Below, piece by piece: positions 33,508-41,296 of a stretch of 64,000 nt of DNA. This DNA comes from JBBIPA01 sp963820495. Lineage in GTDB: Bacteria; Chloroflexota; Dehalococcoidia; GIF9; UBA5629. The stretch's first letter is position 1; every line of letters starts with the position of its first letter. The translations under genes and the position numbers were made by a program. The notes under the pieces were generated by a model. It had not been told where the DNA came from and made no database searches. It saw only the letters and a program-made list of their open reading frames with translations. The stretch lies in the NCBI GenBank assembly GCA_963820495.1, contig CAWGAF010000001.1, positions 558,001 to 622,000 of the forward strand, read 5' to 3'.

Positions 33508-36042
33508 ATGCCAGAGCAAATTTTAACACAATGTACTTCAGGTGGTGCTGTCTGGGTTCACGTTAAGGACGGGGTGATAACACGAATTCGACCCATTATC
33601 TTTGATGAAACAGATGCACCCTCATGGACCATTGAGGCAAGGGGAAAAAAGTTTACACCCCTCAGAAGAACCACCTTAAACACTTATATTGTGACAGAAA
33701 GAACGCGGATTTATTCTGACAACAGGATCAAATACCCTTACAAAAGGGTCGATTTTGATCCAAAAGGCAAAAGAAATCCCGAGAACAGGGGGAAGTCCGG
33801 TTATGAGCGAATAAGCTGGGGGGAAGCACTGGATATCGTCACTGGCGAGATAAAAAGGATAAGAGAGACTTATGGACCAGCTGCCATTACTGCCAGCACC
33901 AGCGGCCACCACAATTGGGGCTTGTTATTTTATAAGATGGGGACTTTCGGCAGATTCTTTAACATGCTTGGTTACACCATGTTGCTGGACAACCCTGATA
34001 GCTGGGAAGGCTGGCACTGGGGTGCTGCCCATGCCTGGGGCTATTACTGGAGACTGGGTATCACCGATAACTTCGATATACTCGAGGATGCTTTAAAAAA
34101 TACTGACCAAGTAATTTTCTGGTCTGTTGATCCTAATACCAGTGCTGGTGGTTATGCTGGTCAGGACTCTATGATTTGGCGTATCTGGTTACGGGAGTTG
34201 GGAATACAAACGGTTTTCATCGATCCCTGGTGCAATTTCACCGCTGCCACATGGGGTGACAAATGGATAGCACCTCGACCAGGCACCGATGCAGCACTGG
34301 CAGAGGCCATTGCCTATGTATGGATCAAAGAAGGGACATATGATAAATGGTATGTGGAAAACCGTACCTTAGGATTCGATGAATTTAAAAAACATATCAT
34401 CGGGGAGGAGGATGGGACTCCCCGAACTCCAGGGTGGGCAGCAGAGATAACCGGTGTTCCCGCACGTGATATCACGGCGCTTGCCCGAGAATGGGCAGCA
34501 AAGCGCACTATGTTGGGTTGTGGTGCCATGTTCGGTGTTGCTGGAGCCTGCAGAACGGCTTATGCCACGGAATGGGCCAGACTTATGGTGTTGCTCATTT
34601 CAATGCAAGGAATGGGCAAGCCCGGCGTCAATGTCTGGGGTGGTGCCTCCATGGCGGCACCCAATGATTTTTCGTCATTCCAGTTCCCGGGATATTCCTC
34701 AGGAGGCTGGGATGCATTCGGACTGGTGGCTAAAAAACCAGCTTTCCCCGGGGGAAACAAGGTTACTCAGAAAGTCTACCGCTTGCTTCTCCCCGAGACT
34801 GTTATGAACCCCCCAGTTAGCTGGATAGGCGAGGGCTTCTGTGGACAGTCTCTGGAGCAGCAGTTCACACATAATACCTGCCCAGAACCGGGACCCAATG
34901 GCTCTGAGATTAAGATGTTTTACCGTCATGGTGGCTCTTATATCTCCACCATGACCGAAACGAGCCGGTTTATAAAAATGTACCAGAGCCCCAAACTCGA
35001 ATTTGTGGTCAATCAGGACTGTCACTGGCAAAGTGAAACACGCTTCGCCGATATTATTCTGCCAGCCAGCACCAATTTCGAGCAGAGCGATATATCAGAG
35101 TGGGCTGCTCCCGGCGGCTATGCTGCAAACAAGACGGGAGCCAACCATCGAGTTATTGTCTATCAGAAAAAATGTATTGAGCCGTTATGGGAATCGAAGC
35201 CAGATTGGGAAATATACTGCGAACTCGCCAACCGGCTAGGTTTTCTTGAAGAATACACCGAGGGAAATTCCAGAGAAGACTGGATTAAGAAAATATTCTA
35301 TGCCTTCTCACTCCCCAAACATGTTACCTATGAGGAATTTAAGAAAAAAGGGTATTTTGTAGTTCCCTCCCCACAAGGGGATTACAAGCGTACTGTTTCC
35401 AATCGCTGGTACTACGAAGGTCGTCCCTGCGATGTCCCCGATCCTTTTAACCCACTTATAGGCACTGACAAGGCAGATAAGCTGGGCACTTACAGCGGGA
35501 AGATAGAATTTGTGTCACAAAGCCTGCTGAAGCATTTCCCAGATGATAAAGAGAGACCGCCGATGCCGCGTTATATACCGAGCTGGGAAGGACATACCAC
35601 TGAGCTGGCGAAAAAATATCCGCTTCAGATCCTCACAACTCATGTGCGTTTTTCCTTCCATACCCATCATGATAATAAGACCCCCTGGCTCGATGAAATT
35701 CCAGTACATCGTATCAAAAAAGATGGGTATGCCTGGTGGCCGATGCGCATGCATCCGTCAGACGCTAAGCCCCGTGGTATCCGGCATGGAGATGTTGTCA
35801 AGCTCTACAATGACCGTGGTGCTGTGCTGGGTATCGCCCAGCTCACCGAGCGTGTCAGGCCAGGAGTAGTCCACACCTACCAGGCTTCAGCCAAATACGA
35901 CCCCATCGAGCCAGGCAAACCAGACAGCATAGATAAAGGGGGATGTGTCAACATATTAACACCATCCAGAATGATATCAAAGAATGTCCCGGGAATGGCT
36001 AGTAATTCCTGCCTGGCAGAAATATGCAAGTGGGAGGTATAA
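33508..36042 (+). CDS. Transhydroxylase-type molybdopterin oxidoreductase, large subunit 1
   Basis: The 844-residue protein belongs to the DMSO reductase superfamily and most resembles the alpha subunit of pyrogallol-phloroglucinol transhydroxylase. The N-terminus has no CxxCxxxC cluster motif (TQCTSGGAVWVHVKDGVI), as in that enzyme. From what I recall of the Pelobacter structure, Mo is held by Ser175 beside Asp174, with His144 at the substrate; here H134, D164 and S165 (SGHHNWG, DNPDSWEG) keep the same spacing of 30 and 31. The C-terminal 120 residues are the dinucleotide-binding domain. The small subunit follows five bases after the stop. It has no Tat signal, so it is cytoplasmic. The substrate is probably a polyhydroxylated ring compound, but the exact one is not known. 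Confidence 0.88.
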   Translation: MPEQILTQCTSGGAVWVHVKDGVITRIRPIIFDETDAPSWTIEARGKKFTPLRRTTLNTYIVTERTRIYSDNRIKYPYKRVDFDPKGKRNPENRGKSGYERISWGEALDIVTGEIKRIRETYGPAAITASTSGHHNWGLLFYKMGTFGRFFNMLGYTMLLDNPDSWEGWHWGAAHAWGYYWRLGITDNFDILEDALKNTDQVIFWSVDPNTSAGGYAGQDSMIWRIWLRELGIQTVFIDPWCNFTAATWGDKWIAPRPGTDAALAEAIAYVWIKEGTYDKWYVENRTLGFDEFKKHIIGEEDGTPRTPGWAAEITGVPARDITALAREWAAKRTMLGCGAMFGVAGACRTAYATEWARLMVLLISMQGMGKPGVNVWGGASMAAPNDFSSFQFPGYSSGGWDAFGLVAKKPAFPGGNKVTQKVYRLLLPETVMNPPVSWIGEGFCGQSLEQQFTHNTCPEPGPNGSEIKMFYRHGGSYISTMTETSRFIKMYQSPKLEFVVNQDCHWQSETRFADIILPASTNFEQSDISEWAAPGGYAANKTGANHRVIVYQKKCIEPLWESKPDWEIYCELANRLGFLEEYTEGNSREDWIKKIFYAFSLPKHVTYEEFKKKGYFVVPSPQGDYKRTVSNRWYYEGRPCDVPDPFNPLIGTDKADKLGTYSGKIEFVSQSLLKHFPDDKERPPMPRYIPSWEGHTTELAKKYPLQILTTHVRFSFHTHHDNKTPWLDEIPVHRIKKDGYAWWPMRMHPSDAKPRGIRHGDVVKLYNDRGAVLGIAQLTERVRPGVVHTYQASAKYDPIEPGKPDSIDKGGCVNILTPSRMISKNVPGMASNSCLAEICKWEV

Positions 36043-36047
36043 CCCAA

Positions 36048-36878
36048 ATGGCTAAATATGGAATAGTAATTGACATCACCAGATGCAGCGGTTGCTACAA
36101 CTGCTTTCTAGCCTGCAAAGACGAGCATTGTGGGCATGATTATCCCGGTTACGCCGCAGCACAGCCCATGACAGGACATTTCTGGATGAATCTGTTTGAA
36201 AAAGAACGGGGGCAGTATCCTAAAGTAAAGATAGCTTACACTGCGGTGCCCTGCATGCATTGCCAGGAGGCAACCTGTATAAAAGCGGCGGAGAACGGAG
36301 CTGTGTATCGTCGCCCTGATGGCATTGTCATCATCGATCCAGTCAAGGCAAAAGGACAGAAACAATTAGTATCTTCCTGCCCCTACCGCGTCATTTACTG
36401 GAATGAGGAAAAGAATCTACCTCAAAAATGCACACTCTGCGCTCACCTACTTGACCAGGGCTGGAAGGAACCACGTTGCATAGAGCTCTGTCCTACAGGG
36501 GCTCTAGCTTTTGGCGATTTGGACAATCCTAAAAGCGAAGTCGCCAAGCTTGTTGCCTCCGGTAAGACCGAGGTACTACATCCAGAATATAAGCTTAAGG
36601 AAAGTGTTACCTATATTGCCATACCCAGGAAGTTTATTGCTGGTACCGTAGCCTACGGTGATACCGACGAATGTGCTGGAGGCGTTACTGTTACTCTGGA
36701 AGGTAATAATGGGGAGCAGACGACCAAGACCAACAATTTCGGTGACTTCGAGTTTGAAGGTTTGGCTGATAATCTAGAGTATACCGTAAAAATCGAGGCT
36801 CCAAAATATAAGTCCCAAGAGTTTCCCCTAAAAACACGTACTGATGTTTACCTGGGAGTGGTGATACTGGAAAAATAA
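36048..36878 (+). CDS. Transhydroxylase-type Fe-S small subunit 1
   Basis: The protein opens IDITRCSGCYNCFLACKDEHC, has PCMHCQEATC in the middle and CTLCAHLLDQG..CIELCPTG later, enough cysteines for the three [4Fe-4S] clusters of the transhydroxylase beta subunit. The C-terminal 80 residues (DECAGGVTVTLEGNNGEQTTKTNNFGDFEFEGL..) form a Cna-B/transthyretin-like domain, also typical of that beta subunit and rare in other Fe-S subunits. I start it at ATG 36048 (MAKYGIVID), preceded by GGGAGGT; the frame could be read from 36024, but that overlaps the large subunit. It passes electrons or holds the complex together; its role in the transhydroxylase is not fully settled. Confidence 0.88.
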   Translation: MAKYGIVIDITRCSGCYNCFLACKDEHCGHDYPGYAAAQPMTGHFWMNLFEKERGQYPKVKIAYTAVPCMHCQEATCIKAAENGAVYRRPDGIVIIDPVKAKGQKQLVSSCPYRVIYWNEEKNLPQKCTLCAHLLDQGWKEPRCIELCPTGALAFGDLDNPKSEVAKLVASGKTEVLHPEYKLKESVTYIAIPRKFIAGTVAYGDTDECAGGVTVTLEGNNGEQTTKTNNFGDFEFEGLADNLEYTVKIEAPKYKSQEFPLKTRTDVYLGVVILEK

Positions 36879-36903
36879 AAATGTCACAAGAACTAGGCAT
36901 GTA

Positions 36904-36932
36904 TTGACAAGGACAATTTGCTGTGATATATT
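36904..36932 (+). promoter_or_regulatory. Sigma-70-type promoter before the crotonase gene
   Basis: TTGACA (36904-36909) and TATATT (36927-36932) are separated by 17 bases, a near-consensus promoter. The palindromic operator lies 12 bases after the -10 box, over the expected transcription start. Confidence 0.8.
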
Positions 36933-36944
36933 TGACTCGCTATC

Positions 36945-36960
36945 GAATCGATATCGATTC
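36945..36960. promoter_or_regulatory. Palindromic operator GAATCGATATCGATTC
   Basis: A perfect 16-bp palindrome shares the core ATCGATATCGAT with the operator at 33382-33416. It is placed at the start of the crotonase transcript. The two sites suggest one regulator for the first transhydroxylase and the crotonase; the MarR protein at 49108 is one candidate. Confidence 0.78.
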
Positions 36961-37132
36961 TAGCATTGTATTCCTATTATCCCAGAACTCTGAACTAGCT
37001 TAAATTAAATCATTTGGAACGAGGAGGTGGGATCTCGATGGTCTGAATGTTATGAGTAAAAAAACAAAAACAGTGGAACACAAGCTGACATTATAAATTT
37101 ATAGATAAATAAGGAAAGACGAGGTAAATAAT

Positions 37133-37966
37133 ATGGAAGCGCCACAAAAATTCGTACCCAGACCAAAGTTTGAGGAATATAAAGAGCAATTCAAAGATTA
37201 TTTCATAATGGAGCGCAAAAACGGCATCATCTTAGTTCGCATGCACACCAACAACGGCCCTGTCATATTTAACCATCAGATGCACGGTGCAATAGGTCAA
37301 CTCTGGCATGTAATCGGAAATGACCCTGAAAACGAGGTTATGATCCTGACCTCGACCGGAGATACCTGGCTAACAAGAGGAGACGAAGCAGGTGATGAGG
37401 CTCTCCATAAGAAGATGGATCCAGCCGACGTCAGCTACGAGTTCTATTTCTATGACTCCAACAAGCTGGTGTCAAACCTCATAAACGAACTTGACATTCC
37501 CACTATCGCCGCAATCAATGGTCCTGGGTTTCATACTGAATTAGGCTTGTTTTGCGATATCACCATCTGCGCCGAAACTGCCCAGTTCAATGATCGTCAT
37601 TTTCTGTCTGGATGGGTGCCCGGTGATGGGCAGTACCTGGCTTTTCAGAAATTAATCGGGGAAAAGCGCGCCAACTACTGTATATATACAGGATACGTTA
37701 TTGACGCCAAAACCGCCCTGGAGTGGGGACTGGTAAACGAAGTCCTTCCTAAGGAAAAACTTTTGAAGCGTGCCTGGGAGATCGCCGAAGTACTCATGAA
37801 ACAGAAACGGTTGCTTCGCCGGGTGACAGCCCAGATCGTGAAGCGTCCCATAAAGCGTCTATTTATGGATGACCTTGACCTCCATCTCGCTGACGAGTTC
37901 TATGGCTTAGAAGTGACCAGACCAAGACACGATTGGGACACCATTACCAAGGACTTCAAGAAGTGA
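37133..37966 (+). CDS. Crotonase-fold hydrolase resembling 6-oxocamphor hydrolase
   Basis: The 277-residue protein is in the enoyl-CoA hydratase superfamily, but the motifs fit 6-oxocamphor hydrolase, which opens cyclic beta-diketones by a retro-Claisen reaction. Its His122, His145, Asp154 and Glu244 line up with H134 (INGPGFHTE), H156 (DRHFLSG), D165 (WVPGDG) and E255, with spacings 22, 9 and 90 against 23, 9 and 90. DAKTALEWGLVNEVLP also matches closely. No CoA substrate is needed in that enzyme. Cyclic 1,3-diketones such as dihydrophloroglucinol arise in anaerobic polyhydroxybenzene breakdown, so it may open such a ring. It has its own promoter and operator and is followed by a TRAP transporter. 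Confidence 0.82.
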   Translation: MEAPQKFVPRPKFEEYKEQFKDYFIMERKNGIILVRMHTNNGPVIFNHQMHGAIGQLWHVIGNDPENEVMILTSTGDTWLTRGDEAGDEALHKKMDPADVSYEFYFYDSNKLVSNLINELDIPTIAAINGPGFHTELGLFCDITICAETAQFNDRHFLSGWVPGDGQYLAFQKLIGEKRANYCIYTGYVIDAKTALEWGLVNEVLPKEKLLKRAWEIAEVLMKQKRLLRRVTAQIVKRPIKRLFMDDLDLHLADEFYGLEVTRPRHDWDTITKDFKK

Positions 37967-37969
37967 ACG

Positions 37970-38140
37970 CAACAAATTCTCAAATCGTCTTGCAGAATAG
38001 CTAGTCCAGGCGGTAGTAATGGCTTAAGACCAGCAGGTAATTTTATAATCACTGAAAAAGGTTATGAGCTGTTCAATAGATATTTTAATGAGAGAAATTT
38101 GCTGCAATACAATATAAATAATGCTGAAGTTAAGCTCTAG
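37970..38140 (+). pseudogene. Remnant of a ModE-like winged-helix regulator
   Basis: A frame opens without a start codon right after the TGA in this frame and reads ILKSSCRIASPGGSNGLRPAG, NFIITEKGYELFNRYF and NERNLLQYNINNAEVKL before TAG. The piece PGGSNG..ITEKGYELFNRY resembles the end of the ModE-type DNA-binding domain (PGGxxGGGAxLTxxG). The first two-thirds are missing. If correct, a molybdate-linked regulator once stood here, beside molybdoenzyme genes. The rest of the gap to 38279 shows only the ribosome binding site GGAGGAGG of the next gene. Confidence 0.4.
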
Positions 38141-38279
38141 TGTTACTGAGAAAAATTATTCCCCATGATTCCATGGGCGAGTGAAAGGAGGTTAATCAGG
38201 ACGAAATAAGAAATAAAAGGTTGTGATTAATTATAAAATACCAAAATATTCAGATTAATTTGGAGGAGGATAAAAACAA

Positions 38280-39365
38280 ATGAAAAAATGGTTCCTAATT
38301 CCAATAGCAGCAGTACTAGTAATCGGGTTGATCATAGGTGGCTGTGCAGCACCAGCACCGGCACCATCGCCAACACCAACACCGACACCAGCTCCAGAAA
38401 AACCCATAGAATTAAAGTTTACCACCTGGCCACCACCGGTAGGCACAGTCTATGAAAAAATGCTGGCTCCCTGGGGAAAAACCATAGAGGAGCGTACCAA
38501 CGGGAGGGTTAAGATTACCTTTTACGCCGGTGAGTCTTTAGCCAAAGCACCTGACACCTATGATGCGGTCGTGAACGGTACTGCCGACATGGGCTGGCCA
38601 GACCCAGGCTTTACTCCTGGCGTTTTCCCCTTATCCGAGGTGGCAAACCTACCTATGGTATTTCCTTCATCTGAAGTTGGTGGTGCCATATATTGGGATC
38701 TTGTGAAAAAATACATGATGGATACAGAGTTCAAAAATGTAAAAGTTCTTTGGGTCAATGTTCTAGGTACTTTCCAAGGGTGGTCAAGGGAAAAAGAAAT
38801 ACGCACCCTGGAGGACCTCAAAGGTATGAAGATAGCGGCTCAATCGCCAACCCTGGTTCCTGTAATAGAGGCGCTGGGTGGTGTGCCCACATTCATACCC
38901 GAGCCAGAAATTTACACTGCTCTGGAGCGAGGTATAGTAGACGGCCGCTTCGTCGAATTTGAAGCCGCCTGGGTTTTCAAGACGTTCGAGGTCACCAAAT
39001 ATCGTACTGAAAATATAAACCTAGCCGTAAATAAATCCCTTGGTATTATGAATCTTGATGTTTGGAATAAATTACCTCCTGATATCCAGAAGATTTTCGA
39101 TGAAACCACAGGCTTTGAGGCTTCCCAGCATTACGGTAAGCTTATGGATGAGGCAGACCAGCAATTCCGTGCCATGATACTAGATTACGACAAAAAGGTA
39201 GGCAACCCAGCCATCTACTCTCTACCTGAAAATGAACGGGCAAGATGGGAGGATGCTACCTCCGGTGTAATTAATGGGTGGGTGAACGGATTGGAAGCCA
39301 AGGGGCTACCGGCAAAAGCAATGATGGATGACTATCGTTCCTTACTGCAGAAATATTCGAAATAA
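38280..39365 (+). CDS. TRAP transporter substrate-binding lipoprotein, DctP family
   Basis: The N-terminus is a lipoprotein signal (lipobox LIIGGC, lipidated Cys at residue 22), followed by a Pro/Thr-rich linker (PAPSPTPTPTPAPE). The mature part (LKFTTWPPPVGTVYEKMLAPWGKTIEERTNGRVKITFYAGESL..ADMGWPDPG..) is a DctP-type binding protein that takes a carboxylate-bearing ligand outside the membrane. GRFVEFEAAWVFKTFEVTKY contains the region of the conserved Arg. It starts the DctP-DctQ-DctM set, which lies between the crotonase and the CocE hydrolase, so the ligand is probably the acid processed by this island. Confidence 0.9.
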   Translation: MKKWFLIPIAAVLVIGLIIGGCAAPAPAPSPTPTPTPAPEKPIELKFTTWPPPVGTVYEKMLAPWGKTIEERTNGRVKITFYAGESLAKAPDTYDAVVNGTADMGWPDPGFTPGVFPLSEVANLPMVFPSSEVGGAIYWDLVKKYMMDTEFKNVKVLWVNVLGTFQGWSREKEIRTLEDLKGMKIAAQSPTLVPVIEALGGVPTFIPEPEIYTALERGIVDGRFVEFEAAWVFKTFEVTKYRTENINLAVNKSLGIMNLDVWNKLPPDIQKIFDETTGFEASQHYGKLMDEADQQFRAMILDYDKKVGNPAIYSLPENERARWEDATSGVINGWVNGLEAKGLPAKAMMDDYRSLLQKYSK

Positions 39366-39383
39366 TACGCTGTTTTGTTCTTC

Positions 39384-39884
39384 ATGGAAGAAACTAATAA
39401 GGGCTTCAGGAAAAGGGTTGACTTATTTAGTCGCAGAGTAGGCGACATCTCGATAGCCGTGCTAGTGGCAATGGTGCTATTGGTGGTAGTAGATGTTACA
39501 TTACGCCGCGTCTTCAATAGCCCATTGCCATATAGCTTCGAAGTTGTCCAGTTTATGCTTGTAGTGGTGTTTTTCTGCTCATTGCCTTATGCCACTTCTA
39601 TAGGTAGACACGTAAACGTGGACATACTTACATCCCGATTCCCGCTCAAGGTTCAGGTAGTTATCGAGATAGTCACTGACCTAATTTGCGCAGTGTTGTT
39701 TTGTTTAGTAAGCTGGCAATCTGCACTCAAAGGAATTTCTATCTGGCACACCGGCCGAGTATCAGGAATACTGCAATTGCCCTACTACCCATTTCTGTTT
39801 ATAGTCGCTTTTGGCAGCGCAGCCGCTGGTTTCATACTTTTTGTAAAGATTGCTACTTCCATAATAAGCTGGCGAGGTAAGTAA
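39384..39884 (+). CDS. TRAP transporter small membrane subunit, DctQ family
   Basis: The roughly 166-residue protein has four membrane segments and the DctQ marks DVTLRRVFNSPLPYSFEVVQFMLVVVFFCSLPYA. It links the binding protein to the large permease subunit. I use ATG 39384; a TTG at 39375 would add three residues and neither has a clear ribosome binding site, so translation may depend on coupling to dctP. The DctM gene begins at once after its stop. Confidence 0.88.
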   Translation: MEETNKGFRKRVDLFSRRVGDISIAVLVAMVLLVVVDVTLRRVFNSPLPYSFEVVQFMLVVVFFCSLPYATSIGRHVNVDILTSRFPLKVQVVIEIVTDLICAVLFCLVSWQSALKGISIWHTGRVSGILQLPYYPFLFIVAFGSAAAGFILFVKIATSIISWRGK

Positions 39885-41189
39885 ATGAGCATCATCACGA
39901 TAGGTCTTATAGGTGTATGTTCGCTTTTAGTGATCATATTTTTAGATATGCCCGTCGGTCTAGCTATGGCTGGCGTCGGATTCGTAGGAATGGTTTGTCT
40001 CAGAGGTTGGGGGGCAGGGCTATCTGTTCTGGGTACAGAACCCTTCACCACGGCAACTACTTATTCTTTCACTGCCATACCCCTTTTCATAGCACTGGGG
40101 TTCCTAGCCTCTGAGATCAAGCTGAGCGATGATGGCTTTTACGTGGTAAATAAGTGGATAGGGCATCAACCTGGTGGACTGACCATGGCGGCTACCGTAG
40201 GTTGTGCTATGTTTGCTGCTATCTCTGGTGATGCCATTTCCACCGCAACTTCTATGTGTTCGGCATCTCTGCCAGTAATGAGGAAGCACAAATATGCTGA
40301 CGTTCTGTCCCTCGGTTGTCTCGCCTCGTCTGGTAATCTAGGTTTCTTAATTCCTCCCAGCATTGGCTTCATCGTATATGCCATTTTCACCCAACAGTCA
40401 ATAGGTACACTCTTTATGTCCGGTATATTGCCGGGGATACTTCTTACCATTCTTTTTTTATTTACAATATGGCTTTGGTGCCGCATTAATCCCCGGCTTG
40501 CTCCTGCATCAGAAGTTTCAAGCTGGGGAGAACGGTTCAGGTCGCTCCCATATATTACCGGGCCTGTGATACTAATTATACTGATCCTGGGAGGGATGTA
40601 CGGCGGGATTTTTACTGCCACTGAAGCAGCGGCAGTAGGAGTTTTTGCTGCTGTCATTATGGGGTTAATAACCAGACGACTAACCTGGAAGGGTTTTACC
40701 AGTTGTCTTCGCCAAGGAGCAATGTTGTCAGGCAAGATATTTACCCTTGTTATTGGAGCTATCATTCTCAGCAGGTTCATAACAAGTTCGGAAATTCCTC
40801 TATATCTGGCAGATACCATAAGCACGCTAGACATACCTCCCTGGGCTATATTGTGGATTTTTCTTATGTTCTACATCGCCATCGGTTTCATTATGGATAT
40901 CATGTCAGTAGTCGTGATTGTGGCACCAATTGTACATCCCATACTTGTGGGCATGGGATTTGATGGTGTCTGGCTGGCGGTGTTAACGTTATTAACGATT
41001 CTCATGGGGCAGATCACCCCGCCAGTAGGCATAGTTGTCTACGGGCTTAGCGCATATGTCCCGGATGTGCCCATCGGCACAATCTTTCGCGGTACATTTC
41101 CCTTCTTAGCGGCAATGTTTGTCTGCTTGGTTATTCTATTCTTTTTCCCACAAATCTCGCTGTTTTTGCCCCATCTGAGGCCAGGGTAA
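39885..41189 (+). CDS. TRAP transporter large permease subunit, DctM family
   Basis: The 434-residue protein has about twelve membrane segments and the family marks FTAIPLFIALGFLASE, GDAISTATSMCSASLPVMRK and LGCLASSGNLGFLIPPSIGFIVYA, the last being the conserved DctM motif region. It uses an ion gradient, usually sodium, to import the bound acid. The gene starts directly after the dctQ stop and is preceded by GGCGAGGTAAGTA. Confidence 0.93.
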   Translation: MSIITIGLIGVCSLLVIIFLDMPVGLAMAGVGFVGMVCLRGWGAGLSVLGTEPFTTATTYSFTAIPLFIALGFLASEIKLSDDGFYVVNKWIGHQPGGLTMAATVGCAMFAAISGDAISTATSMCSASLPVMRKHKYADVLSLGCLASSGNLGFLIPPSIGFIVYAIFTQQSIGTLFMSGILPGILLTILFLFTIWLWCRINPRLAPASEVSSWGERFRSLPYITGPVILIILILGGMYGGIFTATEAAAVGVFAAVIMGLITRRLTWKGFTSCLRQGAMLSGKIFTLVIGAIILSRFITSSEIPLYLADTISTLDIPPWAILWIFLMFYIAIGFIMDIMSVVVIVAPIVHPILVGMGFDGVWLAVLTLLTILMGQITPPVGIVVYGLSAYVPDVPIGTIFRGTFPFLAAMFVCLVILFFFPQISLFLPHLRPG

Positions 41190-41296
41190 TTAGACTTACT
41201 TTTACCGGTAGTGGAGAGGTAGTCTAGGACAAAGACAGTTATAAATGAGCAAAATATGGCATTAGCCAGATAATTAAAAATATAAAAGGAGAAAAA

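Noticed and set aside
37051..37095. A 14-residue frame MSKKTKTVEHKLTL before the crotonase gene
   Set aside because: It is very short, without a good ribosome binding site at the right distance, and may simply be leader sequence.
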